Shown one piece after another: positions 10,288-19,127 of a stretch of DNA of 64,000 bases; position 1 is the stretch's first letter, and each line of letters starts with the position of its first letter. The translations under genes and the position numbers were made by a program. The notes beneath the pieces were generated by a model. The model did not search any database. It worked only from the letters and a program-made list of their open reading frames with translations, and had not been told where the DNA came from. The stretch covers positions 1 through 64,000 of the forward strand of contig NZ_PGFB01000003.1 of NCBI RefSeq assembly GCF_002797855.1. Reading direction: 5' to 3'. This DNA comes from Compostimonas suwonensis. Lineage in GTDB: Bacteria > Actinomycetota > Actinomycetes > Actinomycetales > Microbacteriaceae.

Positions 10288-10892
10288 TGACTGACATCTC
10301 AACTGCTGCGCCGGCTGGCACAGTGTCTTCCAACAGCACCCAGCCGCGCCTGAAGCAGAAGTACCAGACCGAGATCTCGGCCGAGCTCACGAAGGCGCAC
10401 GGTTTCACCAACGTGCACCAGGTTCCGACGCTCGTCAAGGTCGTCGTGAACATGGGTGTCGGAGAGGCTGCCCGCGATGGCAAGATCATCGACGGCGCCG
10501 TCACCGACCTCACGAAGATCACGGGCCAGAAGCCCCAGGTCACGAAGGCCCGCAAGTCGATCGCGCAGTTCAAGCTGCGTGAGGGACAGCCCATCGGCGC
10601 CCACGTCACACTTCGTGGCGACCGCATGTGGGAGTTCCTCGATCGTCTGCTCTCCCTCGCGCTTCCCCGCATCCGCGACTTCCGTGGTCTCTCCGACCGC
10701 CAGTTCGACGGAAACGGCAACTACACCTTCGGTCTCACGGAGCAGTCCGTGTTCCACGAGATCGACCAGGACAAGATCGACCGCGTTCGAGGCATGGACA
10801 TCACCGTGGTGACGACCGCCAAGACCGACGACGAGGGTCGTGCGCTGCTCAAGGCGCTCGGCTTCCCGTTCAAGACGGCCGACACCAAGTAG
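10287..10892 (+). CDS. rplE: 50S ribosomal protein L5
   Basis: 201 residues including a short Thr/Ser-rich N-terminus before [20 protein letters not shown]. It contains [38 protein letters not shown] and the C-terminal [20 protein letters not shown]. It binds 5S rRNA. Downstream comes a 105-bp gap and then rpsH; the S14 gene usually found here is absent. Confidence 0.98.
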   Translation: MTDISTAAPAGTVSSNSTQPRLKQKYQTEISAELTKAHGFTNVHQVPTLVKVVVNMGVGEAARDGKIIDGAVTDLTKITGQKPQVTKARKSIAQFKLREGQPIGAHVTLRGDRMWEFLDRLLSLALPRIRDFRGLSDRQFDGNGNYTFGLTEQSVFHEIDQDKIDRVRGMDITVVTTAKTDDEGRALLKALGFPFKTADTK

Positions 10893-10997
10893 CCTCACGG
10901 CTGCGCAGCGACGCGGGCATCCGCCCGGCGTCGTCCGACACCACAGGTCGACATTCGTGTAACGGATGCCGAAACCAGGCGAGAAAGGCACCACCAC

Positions 10998-11396
10998 ATG
11001 ACAATGACAGATCCGGTCGCAGACATGCTGACCAGACTGCGTAACGCGAACTCTGCGCACCACGACTCCGTGTCGATGCCGCACAGCAAGCTCAAGGCCC
11101 ACATCGCGCAGATCCTCACCGATCAGGGTTACATCGCGGCGTGGGAGGTCACCGACGCCACCGTCGGCAAGACCCTCACTCTCACGCTCAAGTTCGGTCC
11201 CAACCGCGAGCGTTCCATCGCCGGCATCAAGCGCGTCTCGAAGCCGGGTCTGCGCGTGTACGCGAAGTCGACCGAGATCCCCACGGTTCTCGGCGGGCTC
11301 GGTGTCGCCATCCTGTCAACGTCCTCCGGTCTGCTCACCGACCGCCAGGCTGAGAAGAAGGGCGTGGGTGGGGAAGTCCTCGCCTACGTGTGGTAA
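10998..11396 (+). CDS. rpsH: 30S ribosomal protein S8
   Basis: 132 residues, normal length. It begins [20 protein letters not shown] and ends with the S8 signature [34 protein letters not shown] upstream supports the ATG at 10998. It binds 16S helix 21, and in E. coli S8 represses the spc operon. Confidence 0.98.
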   Translation: MTMTDPVADMLTRLRNANSAHHDSVSMPHSKLKAHIAQILTDQGYIAAWEVTDATVGKTLTLTLKFGPNRERSIAGIKRVSKPGLRVYAKSTEIPTVLGGLGVAILSTSSGLLTDRQAEKKGVGGEVLAYVW

Positions 11397-11402
11397 CTCG
11401 CA

Positions 11403-11939
11403 ATGTCACGTATTGGACGTCTTCCGATCGACGTGCCCGCAGGGGTCACCGTGACGATCGATGGCTCTAACGTCTCCGTCAAGGGACCGAAGGGCGAGCT
11501 CGCGCTCACCGTCGCCAGCCCCATCGAGGTTCAGCTCGAAGAAGGGCAGGTCCTCGTGACCCGCCCGAACGACGAGCGCGAGTCCCGTTCGCTGCACGGC
11601 CTGACGCGCACGCTCATCAGCAACCAGATCATCGGCGTCACCGAGGGTTACTCCAAGGGACTCGAGGTCGTCGGCACGGGTTACCGTGTCGTCGCCAAGG
11701 GCGCGGGTGTCGAGTTCGCGCTCGGCTACTCGCACTCCATCACGGTCGAGCCGCCGACGGGAATCACTTTCGCGGTCGAGGGCAACAACAAGCTCACCGT
11801 GCACGGCATCGACAAGCAAGCCGTGGGCGAAGTCGCCGCCAACATTCGTAAGTTGCGCAAGCCCGAGCCCTACAAGGGCAAGGGTGTGCGTTACGCCGGC
11901 GAGGTCGTTCGCCGCAAGGCCGGAAAGAGTGGTAAGTAA
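11403..11939 (+). CDS. rplF: 50S ribosomal protein L6
   Basis: 178 residues, usual length: [39 protein letters not shown] and the closing [26 protein letters not shown]. It lies near the sarcin-ricin loop. rplR follows after 2 bp. Confidence 0.98.
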   Translation: MSRIGRLPIDVPAGVTVTIDGSNVSVKGPKGELALTVASPIEVQLEEGQVLVTRPNDERESRSLHGLTRTLISNQIIGVTEGYSKGLEVVGTGYRVVAKGAGVEFALGYSHSITVEPPTGITFAVEGNNKLTVHGIDKQAVGEVAANIRKLRKPEPYKGKGVRYAGEVVRRKAGKSGK

Positions 11940-11941
11940 CC

Positions 11942-12313
11942 ATGGGTCTCGGAACTAGAGGAAAGAGCAAGGCGGCCGCTCGTACGCGCCGTCACACGCG
12001 CCTTCGCAAGAAGGTCGTCGGCACCGAGCTGCGCCCGCGTCTCGTGGTCACGCGTTCGGCCCGCCACGTCTTCGTGCAGGTCGTCGACGACAGCAAGGGC
12101 TTCACTCTCGCGTCGGCTTCGACGCTCGAGTCGGACCTGCGCACCTTCGACGGCGACAAGACGGCCAAGGCCCGCAAGGTCGGCGAGCTCGTCGCCGAGC
12201 GCGCCAAGAAGGCCGGCGTCGAGGCGGTCGTATTCGATCGTGGTGGCAGCAAGTACGCGGGTCGCGTCGCTGCCATCGCCGAGGGAGCTCGAGAGGGTGG
12301 TTTGGACCTGTGA
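11942..12313 (+). CDS. rplR: 50S ribosomal protein L18
   Basis: 123 residues. It begins [20 protein letters not shown] and carries [20 protein letters not shown] and the terminal [19 protein letters not shown]. It binds 5S rRNA. The TGA overlaps a possible GTG start of rpsE (GTGA). Confidence 0.98.
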   Translation: MGLGTRGKSKAAARTRRHTRLRKKVVGTELRPRLVVTRSARHVFVQVVDDSKGFTLASASTLESDLRTFDGDKTAKARKVGELVAERAKKAGVEAVVFDRGGSKYAGRVAAIAEGAREGGLDL

Positions 12314-12993
12314 GCGATCAGCAGATTTCTAAGGAGCAAGAGGTGGCTGTAGTAGAGGCACCGGTGGAGACGGCCGCATCGACCGAATCCACGCAGAACG
12401 AGCCTCGCGAAGGCCGTCGCGGGGGTCGCGAACGCAACCCCAACCGCGACCGCGGCAGCCGCGACTCCGAGAAGAGCCAGTTCCTGGAGCGCGTTGTCAC
12501 CATCAACCGCGTCTCCAAGGTCGTGAAGGGCGGTCGTCGCTTCAGCTTCACCGCTCTCGTGGTCGTGGGCGACGGCAACGGACTCGTGGGCGTCGGCTAC
12601 GGCAAGGCCCGTGAGGTCCCGACCGCCATCTCCAAGGGCGTCGAGGAGGCGAAGAAGAACTTCTTCCGCGTCCCGCGCGTCGGCAACACGATCCCGCACC
12701 CCGTCCAGGGTGAGGCCGCCGCAGGCGTCGTCCTGCTGCGTCCGGCGTCGGGTGGTACCGGTGTCATCGCGGGTGGTCCCGTGCGCGCCGTGCTCGAGTG
12801 CGCCGGCATCCACGACGTGCTGAGCAAGTCGCTCGGCTCGTCCAACACGATCAACATCGTGCACGCAACCGTCGCGGCGCTCAAGCAGCTCGAAGAGCCG
12901 CGCGCCGTCGCCGCCCGTCGTGGCCTCGACGTCGATGACGTCGTTCCCGCCCGTCTGCTGCGTGCCGAGGCCGACGCTAAGGCAGGTGCATGA
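12310..12993 (+). CDS. rpsE: 30S ribosomal protein S5 with N-terminal extension
   Basis: 227 residues from the GTG that overlaps the rplR stop. Conserved S5 starts near [19 protein letters not shown] (residue about 57), followed by [20 protein letters not shown] and the C-terminal domain. The extension ahead of it is Glu/Ala-rich, then Arg-rich. An in-frame GTG at 12343 has a far better ribosome binding site (AAGGAG, 12331-12336, 6 nt spacing), so the real start may be 12343, giving 216 residues. S5 acts in decoding fidelity and helicase activity at the mRNA entry. Confidence 0.95.
   Translation: MSDQQISKEQEVAVVEAPVETAASTESTQNEPREGRRGGRERNPNRDRGSRDSEKSQFLERVVTINRVSKVVKGGRRFSFTALVVVGDGNGLVGVGYGKAREVPTAISKGVEEAKKNFFRVPRVGNTIPHPVQGEAAAGVVLLRPASGGTGVIAGGPVRAVLECAGIHDVLSKSLGSSNTINIVHATVAALKQLEEPRAVAARRGLDVDDVVPARLLRAEADAKAGA
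12331..12345 (+). promoter_or_regulatory. Strong internal RBS and alternative rpsE start
   Basis: AAGGAG at 12331-12336, 6 nt, then in-frame GTG at 12343. It is much stronger than any site before the overlapping GTG at 12310. Confidence 0.6.
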
Positions 12994-13178
12994 TGGCCGC
13001 GCGCCTCAAGGTGACACAGATCAAGTCCATAATTAGTGAGAAGCAGAACCAGCGCGACACGATTCGCAGCCTGGGTCTCAAGCGCATTGGTGACGTCGTG
13101 GTCCGCGAGGACAACCGCCAGAACCGCGGTTACGTCAACACTGTCGCTCACCTGGTGAAGGTCGAGGAGATTGACTAA
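12993..13178 (+). CDS. rpmD: 50S ribosomal protein L30
   Basis: 61 residues. It begins [20 protein letters not shown] and contains [23 protein letters not shown], the complete compact L30 fold. Two consecutive ATG codons (12990 and 12993) are possible; GGCAGG at 12981-12986 is better spaced for 12993. It overlaps the rpsE stop and its own stop overlaps rplO. Confidence 0.96.
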   Translation: MAARLKVTQIKSIISEKQNQRDTIRSLGLKRIGDVVVREDNRQNRGYVNTVAHLVKVEEID

Positions 13179-13948
13179 TGGCTGAAGAAACAGAAGCCAC
13201 CACAGGTGCCGCAGCTGAGAAGAAGCCCGCGGCCAAGAAGGCGGCGGCCCCCAAGGTCGCAGCCGACAAGCCCGTAGCCGAGAAGGCTCCTGCCGCCAAG
13301 AAGGCGCCGGCCAAGGCCGCTGCCGACACGGCGACGGATGCAGAGAAGGCGCCCGCGGCCGAGAAACCCGCTGCTGCCAAGAAGGCACCCGCCAAGGCCG
13401 CTGCTGCTGCCACGGCGGACGCCGAGGCGGCTCCGGCCGCCAAGGCTCCCGCGAAGAAGGCTCCTGCGAAGGCGGCGCCCACGGCCAAGGCCGAGAGCGA
13501 AGCCCCGCGCGAGCAGGTTCTGAAGGTGCACCACCTGCGCCCCGCCGCCGGATCCAAGAAGGCCAAGACCCGCGTCGGACGCGGTGAGGGCTCGAAGGGC
13601 AAGACGGCCGGCCGTGGAACCAAGGGAACCAAGGCCCGGTACTCGATCCGTCCCGGTTTCGAGGGCGGCAACCTGAACTCGGTCATGCGGGCTCCCAAGC
13701 TCCGCGGGTTCAAGAACCCGTTCCGGGTCGAATACCAGGTCGTCAACCTCGAGCGTCTCGCGGAACTGTACCCGGCCGGCGGTGAGGTCACCATCGGCGA
13801 CCTCGTGGCCAAGGGCGCTGTGCGCAAGAACGAAAAGGTCAAGGTTCTCGGCAACGGCGACATTACGGTTAAGCTGAACGTTGCGGTCGACAAGGTCTCC
13901 GGCTCCGCTGAGCAGAAGATCGTCGCCGCTGGTGGCTCCGTCAAATAA
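13178..13948 (+). CDS. rplO: 50S ribosomal protein L15 with 112-residue Ala/Lys/Pro extension
   Basis: 256 residues, against about 145-150 normally. The L15 core begins near residue 113 ([20 protein letters not shown], then [20 protein letters not shown]) and runs to the C-terminus. Residues 1-112 are low-complexity repeats of the type [17 protein letters not shown] with periodic acidic residues, resembling histone H1 or Hup-type tails rather than a ribosomal fold. The ATG overlaps the rpmD stop, there is no better internal start before the core, and the frame is intact, so the extension looks real. Its role is unknown; nucleic-acid binding is possible. Confidence 0.94.
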   Translation: MAEETEATTGAAAEKKPAAKKAAAPKVAADKPVAEKAPAAKKAPAKAAADTATDAEKAPAAEKPAAAKKAPAKAAAAATADAEAAPAAKAPAKKAPAKAAPTAKAESEAPREQVLKVHHLRPAAGSKKAKTRVGRGEGSKGKTAGRGTKGTKARYSIRPGFEGGNLNSVMRAPKLRGFKNPFRVEYQVVNLERLAELYPAGGEVTIGDLVAKGAVRKNEKVKVLGNGDITVKLNVAVDKVSGSAEQKIVAAGGSVK

Positions 13949-13994
13949 AACACGATGCACACAGCGTCGCGGCGTTCCGCCACGACGAGTGGCA

Positions 13995-14022
13995 TTCGTG
14001 TCATGCAGAGTCATCGTAGAGT
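13995..14022 (+). promoter_or_regulatory. Candidate secY promoter
   Basis: TTCGTG (13995-14000), 16 bp, TAGAGT (14017-14022). It predicts a start near 14029, the first bases of the inverted repeat that follows. The same two hexamers with the same 16-bp spacing occur before livK (40469-40496). Confidence 0.5.
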
Positions 14023-14027
14023 AGTCA

Positions 14028-14059
14028 AGTTGGGTGTCCGTTGGATCGGACACCCAACT
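14028..14059 (+). other. Perfect 13-bp hairpin in secY 5' UTR
   Basis: AGTTGGGTGTCCG (14028-14040), loop TTGGAT, CGGACACCCAACT (14047-14059). No T-tract follows, and the secY RBS begins 18 nt later, so it is not an ordinary terminator. If the TAGAGT promoter is used, the mRNA starts with this stem. mRNA 5' stabilisation or regulation of secY-adk is inferred. Confidence 0.75.
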
Positions 14060-14087
14060 AACTCCCACAGGAAAGCTGGAGGCCCTC

Positions 14088-15410
14088 TTGTTTAGCGCCG
14101 TTGCGCGGATCTTCCGCACACCCGACCTTCGACGGAAGATCGGCTTCACCCTGGGTATCGTCGCGCTTTTCCGGCTCGGATCCTTCATTCCCGCTCCCTT
14201 CGTCGACTTCGGCAACGTCCAGCAGTGTCTCGCGGACAACCAGGGCACCTCGGGTCTCTACGAACTCGTCAACCTCTTCAGCGGCGGAGCGCTCCTGCAG
14301 CTCTCGGTCTTCGCGATGGGCATCATGCCCTACATCACCGCGTCGATCATCGTGCAGCTGCTGCGTGTCGTCATCCCTCACTTCGAGACCCTGTACAAAG
14401 AGGGCCAGGCCGGTCAGGCCAAGCTCACGCAGTACACGCGTTACCTCACCATCGCGCTCGGCGTCCTGCAGTCGACGACGCTCATCACGGTGGCACGCAG
14501 CGGGGCCCTGTTCGGCACCTCCGCCAGCCCCGAGTGCTCGCAGCTCATCACCGATGACTCCTGGTACGCGATCATGCTCATGGTCATCACCATGACCGCG
14601 GGAACCGGCCTCATCATGTGGCTCGGCGAGCTCATCACCGAGCGCGGCATCGGCAACGGCATGTCGCTCCTCATCTTCACCTCGATCGCCGCGACGTTCC
14701 CGAACTCGCTCTGGGCCATCGCCCAGGCCAAGGGCTTCGAGGTCTTCCTCCTCGTGCTCGCGATGGGCATCGTGATCATGGGACTCGTGGTCTTCGTCGA
14801 GCAATCGCAGAGACGCATCCCCGTGCAGTACGCGAAACGGATGGTCGGGCGCCGAACCTACGGCGGCAACAACACCTACATCCCGATCAAGGTCAACATG
14901 GCCGGCGTCGTGCCCGTCATCTTCGCCTCCTCGCTGCTGTACCTCCCCGCCCTCATCGCCCAGTTCAACCAGCCCGCTGCGGGCCAGGAGCCGGCACCGT
15001 GGGTCGTGTGGATCACCAACTACCTCACCAAGGGCGACCACCCGCTGTACATGCTGCTGTACTTCCTGCTCATCGTCGGGTTCACCTACTTCTACGTCGC
15101 GATCACCTTCAACCCCGAAGAGGTCGCCGACAACATGAAGAAGTACGGCGGGTTCATCCCCGGCATCCGCGCAGGGCGCCCGACGGCCGAGTACCTCGAC
15201 TTCGTGCTCACCCGCGTGACCCTGCCCGGATCGATCTACCTCGGTTTGATCGCGCTCATCCCGCTCATCGCCCTCGCGGCGGTCGGGGCGAATGCGAACT
15301 TCCCCTTCGGCGGCGCGTCGATCCTCATCATCGTCGGTGTCGGACTCGAGACGGTCAAGCAGATCGACTCCCAGCTGCAGCAACGGCACTACGAGGGTCT
15401 GCTTCGGTGA
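14088..15410 (+). CDS. secY: Protein translocase subunit SecY
   Basis: 440 residues starting at TTG 14088 with GGAGG at 14078-14082. An in-frame GTG at 14034 lies inside the hairpin and lacks an RBS. It begins [20 protein letters not shown] and has ten hydrophobic segments, with [20 protein letters not shown] (plug/TM2 region) and [18 protein letters not shown] (TM5) as strong SecY signatures. It is the central channel of the Sec translocon in the plasma membrane. The stop overlaps the adk GTG (GTGA). Confidence 0.96.
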   Translation: MFSAVARIFRTPDLRRKIGFTLGIVALFRLGSFIPAPFVDFGNVQQCLADNQGTSGLYELVNLFSGGALLQLSVFAMGIMPYITASIIVQLLRVVIPHFETLYKEGQAGQAKLTQYTRYLTIALGVLQSTTLITVARSGALFGTSASPECSQLITDDSWYAIMLMVITMTAGTGLIMWLGELITERGIGNGMSLLIFTSIAATFPNSLWAIAQAKGFEVFLLVLAMGIVIMGLVVFVEQSQRRIPVQYAKRMVGRRTYGGNNTYIPIKVNMAGVVPVIFASSLLYLPALIAQFNQPAAGQEPAPWVVWITNYLTKGDHPLYMLLYFLLIVGFTYFYVAITFNPEEVADNMKKYGGFIPGIRAGRPTAEYLDFVLTRVTLPGSIYLGLIALIPLIALAAVGANANFPFGGASILIIVGVGLETVKQIDSQLQQRHYEGLLR

Positions 15411-16036
15411 GCCGGGCGACGAGCGAGTCGGGTACTCGTCTGCTGCTCATCGGCCCTCCCGGGGCTGGCAAGGGCACGCAGGCGGCTCGGCTCGCCGAGC
15501 TCCTCGGCGTACCGGCGGTCTCCACGGGAGACATCTTCCGCTGGAACGTCAAGAACGAGACCGAACTCGGCCTGCAGGCGAAGGCGTTCATGGATGCCGG
15601 GCAGTACGTGCCCGACTCCCTCACCAATGCGATCGTGCACGACAGGCTGCAGGAGGCCGACGCCGGGGCGGGGTTCCTGCTCGACGGCTACCCGCGCACG
15701 ACCGAGCAGGTCAGTGAGCTCGACCGTCTCCTGCATTCCGACGGCACGCACCTCGACGGCGTCGTGCAGCTCGTGGCCGACCGCGACGAGGTCGTGAGCC
15801 GGCTGCTCAAGCGGGCAGACGAGCAGGGGCGTTCGGATGACACGGAAGAGGTCATCCGTCACCGCCTCGCCCTCTACGACGAGCAGACCGCTCCGCTCAT
15901 CGAGGTCTACGGCCGTCGTGGCCTGCTCATCGAGATCGACGGGCTCGGCCCGGTCGACGACGTGACCGACCGCATCGTCGCGCAGCTCGTGGAACGCGGC
16001 ATCCTGCCCGGGGACGGCGAGTCGGCCGCCTCTTGA
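15407..16036 (+). CDS. adk: Adenylate kinase
   Basis: 209 residues from a GTG overlapping the secY stop. P-loop [17 protein letters not shown]-binding [10 protein letters not shown], and the family signature [13 protein letters not shown]. The LID region is short and lacks the zinc cysteines. It interconverts ATP + AMP and 2 ADP in the cytosol. A longer open frame extends back through secY but is a shadow. Order secY-adk-map is standard. Confidence 0.97.
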   Translation: MSRATSESGTRLLLIGPPGAGKGTQAARLAELLGVPAVSTGDIFRWNVKNETELGLQAKAFMDAGQYVPDSLTNAIVHDRLQEADAGAGFLLDGYPRTTEQVSELDRLLHSDGTHLDGVVQLVADRDEVVSRLLKRADEQGRSDDTEEVIRHRLALYDEQTAPLIEVYGRRGLLIEIDGLGPVDDVTDRIVAQLVERGILPGDGESAAS

Positions 16037-16887
16037 TGGCCCTGCACCGTTCGCTCTACAAGACGCCTGCCCAGCTGCGGGCGATGGTCGCGCCCGGCCT
16101 CGCGACCGCCGCGTCCCTCGCAGCGGCGCGCGACGCCATCCGCCCCGGCGCGACGACCCTCGAGCTCGACACGCTCGCCCGCCAGACCATCGAGGGCCTG
16201 GGCGGCATCTCGAACTTCATGCTCGTGCCGGGCTACCGGCACACCATCTGCGCGTCGGTGAACGACGACGTCGTGCACGGTATCCCGAGCGACCGTCCGC
16301 TCGAGGCCGGCGACATCGTGTCGATCGACAGCGGCGCCGAGATCGACGGCTGGAACGGCGACTCGGCCTTCACCATGGTCGTGCCGGATGCCGCGAGGCC
16401 CGAGCTCGTGGCCGAACGCGAGCGCCTCTCGCACGTCACCGAGCAGTCGCTCTGGCACGGCATCGCGCGGCTCGCCCGCGCACGTCACCTCAACGAGGTC
16501 GGCGAGGCCGTGCAGGACTACATCGAGTCGCAGCACAACCCTTCGTCTCCGGACGGCCGGTACGGCATCCTGACCGATTACATCGGCCACGGCATCGGCC
16601 GGTCGATGCACGAGGCGCCTCCCGTGTTCAACTACCGGGTGCGGCAGAAAGGCCCTGAGGTCAAGCCGGGGCTCGTCGTCGCGATCGAGCCCATGGTCGT
16701 GCTCGGCAGCCCCGACACCTTCGTGCGCGACGACGAGTGGACGGTCGCGACCGAGGACGGCGCCTCCGCGGCGCACTGGGAGCACTCGGTCGCGGTGCAC
16801 CCGGGCGGAATCTGGGTGCTCACGGCGCCCGACGGAGGGGCGAGCGGTCTCGCACCCCTCGGTGTGACCCCCGTTCCCGTTCCGTAG
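16036..16887 (+). CDS. map: Type I methionine aminopeptidase
   Basis: 283 residues. The metal ligands of the pita-bread fold are visible: the Asp pair in IVSIDSGAEIDGWNGDSAF, His in GHGIGRSMHEAPPV, Glu in AIEPMVVL and Glu in VATEDGASAAHWEHSVAV; the His in PGYRHTICASVNDDVVHG is also present. It removes N-terminal Met from nascent proteins. The ATG overlaps the last base of the adk TGA; a TTG three bases earlier is a weaker option. Confidence 0.96.
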   Translation: MALHRSLYKTPAQLRAMVAPGLATAASLAAARDAIRPGATTLELDTLARQTIEGLGGISNFMLVPGYRHTICASVNDDVVHGIPSDRPLEAGDIVSIDSGAEIDGWNGDSAFTMVVPDAARPELVAERERLSHVTEQSLWHGIARLARARHLNEVGEAVQDYIESQHNPSSPDGRYGILTDYIGHGIGRSMHEAPPVFNYRVRQKGPEVKPGLVVAIEPMVVLGSPDTFVRDDEWTVATEDGASAAHWEHSVAVHPGGIWVLTAPDGGASGLAPLGVTPVPVP

Positions 16888-16965
16888 CCCGCCCGTCACG
16901 GCTATCGTGAAGCTGGGTGGCGACGTCCGTTCGGGCGGAGTTCGATCCGCGACGTGAGGATGGCG

Positions 16966-18618
16966 ATGGAACTGCACGGGATCGGTGTTGGACAGGGCGT
17001 GGCGATCGGGCCGGTCATCCTCATGCCGGAGCCTCTGCCCGAGCCGGTGGGCGCGCAGAGCGCTCTCTCGCCGGCGGAGGAGGGCGAGCGCGCGGCCGCG
17101 TCTCTCGCCGCCGTCGCCGACGAGCTGCGCGCTCGGGGCGAGCGTGCGGGAGGGACCGCGCAGGAGGTGCTCGACGCACAGGCGCTCATGGCGGCGGACC
17201 CGGCGCTGAGCGACGACGTGACCGCCCGGCTGCAGACGGGGATCACCGCAGAGCGCGCTGTGTTCGAGGCCTTCGCCGCCTTCCGCGAGCTGCTCGTAGG
17301 CATGGGCGGCTACATGGCCGAGCGCGCGACCGACCTCGACGACATCTCGCAGCGGGTCATCGCCGACCTCGGCGGGCTCCCCGCGCCGGGGGTGCCGGCC
17401 CCGGACCACCCCTTCGTGCTCGTCGCACGCGACCTCGCGCCGGCCGACACCGCCCTGCTCGACCTCGAGAAGGTGCTCGCCCTCGTGACGAGCGATGGCG
17501 GCCCCACCTCGCACACGGCGATCCTGGCGCGCGACAAGGCGATCGTCGCGATCGTCGGCGCCTCGGGCGCGCTCGCGCTGCACGACGGGCAGGAGGTGAT
17601 CGTCGACGCCGCGGCCGGCCGTGTGGTCGTCGACCCCTCCGCCGACGAGAAGGATGCCGCGCGCTCCGCCATCGCGGATCGCGCGGGCCGCGCCGAAGCG
17701 CCCGTGGGGCCCGGCCGTCTCGCCGACGGCACCGGGCTGCCGCTCCTGGCCAACCTCGGCTCGGCGGAGGGGGCCGCGGTCGCGATCGAGCGCGGAGCGG
17801 AGGGTGTCGGCCTCTTCCGCACCGAGTTCCTCTTCCTCGACGCGGCGATGGCGCCCACAATCGTCGAGCAGCAGGAGCAGTACACGGCCCTGCTCGCGCA
17901 GTTCCCCGGGCAGAAGGTCGTGGTGCGCGTGCTCGACGCGGGCGCCGACAAGCCGCTGCCCTTCCTCAACGACGGCGAGGAGGAGAACCCCGCCCTCGGC
18001 CTGCGCGGGCTGCGGGCGCTGCGAGCCAAGGAGGACATCCTGCGCGAGCAGCTCACGGCGCTCGCGAACGCCGACGCGGCCACCGACGCCGAGGTCTGGG
18101 TGATGGCGCCCATGGTCTCGACGGTGGAGGAGACGCGGTACTTCGTCGAGCTCGCCCACGAGCTGGGGCTCGCGATGGCGGGCGTGATGGTCGAGGTGCC
18201 GGCGTCGGCGCTTCTCGCGGACCGCATCCTCGCCGTCGCCGACTTCGTCTCGATCGGCACCAACGACCTCACGCAGTACACCCTCGCGGCCGACCGGATG
18301 CTCGGCTCGGTCGCCGGCTTCCAGGATCCGTGGCACCCGGCCGTGCTGAAGCTCGTCGGCGAGGTGGGCGCAGCAGGGGTCGCGACGGGCAAGCCCGTCG
18401 GCATCTGCGGGGAGGCCGCGGCCGATCCCGCCCTCGCCGTCGTGCTCGTCGGGCTGGGGGCCACGAGCCTGTCGATGTCGTCCGCCGCTCTCGGCGACGT
18501 GCGCACCGAGCTCGCCGGCGTGACGCTCGCCCAGGCGAAGGAGCTCGCGGCGGTCGCCCTGGCCGCCGACGGCGCACCGGAGGCCCGAGCCGCGGTCGCT
18601 GCGGCCGCCCGGGGCTAG
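16966..18618 (+). CDS. ptsI: Phosphoenolpyruvate-protein phosphotransferase (PTS enzyme I)
   Basis: 550 residues. The phosphorylated histidine lies in DGGPTSHTAILARDKAIVA (His about 183), the PEP-site signature is DFVSIGTNDLTQYTLAADRM, and the catalytic Cys is in PVGICGEAA (about 481). It starts the phosphotransferase relay from PEP to HPr. Of the in-frame starts at 16954, 16960 and 16966, only the ATG at 16966 has a well-spaced GAGG (16956-16959). No ptsH or EII gene is adjacent, so HPr must be encoded elsewhere. Confidence 0.95.
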   Translation: MELHGIGVGQGVAIGPVILMPEPLPEPVGAQSALSPAEEGERAAASLAAVADELRARGERAGGTAQEVLDAQALMAADPALSDDVTARLQTGITAERAVFEAFAAFRELLVGMGGYMAERATDLDDISQRVIADLGGLPAPGVPAPDHPFVLVARDLAPADTALLDLEKVLALVTSDGGPTSHTAILARDKAIVAIVGASGALALHDGQEVIVDAAAGRVVVDPSADEKDAARSAIADRAGRAEAPVGPGRLADGTGLPLLANLGSAEGAAVAIERGAEGVGLFRTEFLFLDAAMAPTIVEQQEQYTALLAQFPGQKVVVRVLDAGADKPLPFLNDGEEENPALGLRGLRALRAKEDILREQLTALANADAATDAEVWVMAPMVSTVEETRYFVELAHELGLAMAGVMVEVPASALLADRILAVADFVSIGTNDLTQYTLAADRMLGSVAGFQDPWHPAVLKLVGEVGAAGVATGKPVGICGEAAADPALAVVLVGLGATSLSMSSAALGDVRTELAGVTLAQAKELAAVALAADGAPEARAAVAAAARG

Positions 18619-18696
18619 GCCATCCGGCGGGTGCAGGGGAACACCGAGGCTCCGGGAGTACACTGACGGCCGCGCAGAACCCGAGTCGGAGGCACC

Positions 18697-18831
18697 ATGT
18701 CAGTCACAACGGAATTCTTGGCACAGACGGGTGTCAACACCCTCCCGATCATCATCGGCGTGGCCGCCGTCATCGCGATCGGCGTGCTGCTGCTCGTGGT
18801 CGGGCTCGTTCGACGTCGCGGGCAGCGCTGA
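18697..18831 (+). CDS. 44-residue single-pass membrane protein
   Basis: A small protein not previously recognised by me: MSVTTEFLAQTGVNTLPIII, a hydrophobic stretch (about residues 16-38) and a basic tail RRRGQR. GGAGG at 18688-18692 is ideally spaced. The tail layout, Leu-Pro followed by a hydrophobic helix and arginines, recalls a sortase anchor, but LPIII is not LPXTG and no signal peptide precedes it. A -10-like TACACT lies at 18659-18664. Followed 29 bp later by an 83-bp palindromic element. Confidence 0.7.
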   Translation: MSVTTEFLAQTGVNTLPIIIGVAAVIAIGVLLLVVGLVRRRGQR

Positions 18832-18860
18832 GTCGCGGCATCCGCTCGCTTCTCGTCGTT

Positions 18861-18943
18861 CTCAAAACGACGGAGATTTCGCTTAAACCGGGCCTTGTGA
18901 GCCTCAAATCCGCTCAAATCGGCAGAATGTCCGTCGTTTTGAG
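18861..18943. repeat. 83-bp palindromic element, family A copy 1
   Basis: The arm CTCAAAACGACGGA (18861-18874) is inverted as TCCGTCGTTTTGAG (18930-18943), enclosing a 55-bp core. A/T tracts recur about every 10.4 bp along the whole element. Same length and identical arms as the elements at 34120 and 48093, while the cores differ. It lies 29 bp after a stop codon. Confidence 0.9.
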
Positions 18944-19004
18944 TACGGGTGAGGGCGACGGAGGCGACTGCGATCGCGACGGAGGCTCCGCCGCCGGCGA
19001 ACGA

Positions 19005-19034
19005 TTGGCGAAAAGCGGGATTATCACATAAGAT
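19005..19034 (+). promoter_or_regulatory. Promoter of infA-rpmJ-rpsM-rpsK-rpoA-rplQ
   Basis: TTGGCG (19005-19010), 18 bp, TAAGAT (19029-19034). Five bases after the -10 comes the decamer TTTGGTGTCT (19040-19049), which also occurs at the identical position downstream of the rplM promoter. Confidence 0.7.
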
Positions 19035-19127
19035 TGCTCTTTGGTGTCTTGAGCGCGCCCGCGCGCGCCGTTTTCACCACTCCACCCGCACGATCAGCAA
19101 TCATTACTCTTGAGCGACAGTGAGGCT

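Noticed and set aside
15907-18663. 918-codon minus-strand frame opposite map and ptsI
   Set aside because: A shadow of map and ptsI created by high third-position GC; composition is arginine/histidine-rich and no motif is recognisable.
18697-18831. Sortase-anchored surface peptide
   Set aside because: The LPIII sequence lacks the threonine and glycine of LPXTG and the protein has no N-terminal signal peptide.
18861-18943. Family A elements as transposon-derived MITEs
   Set aside because: No target-site duplication is visible next to the arms, no transposase is present, and the cores are non-homologous although of fixed length, which is unlike simple MITE copies. Not excluded, but not supported.
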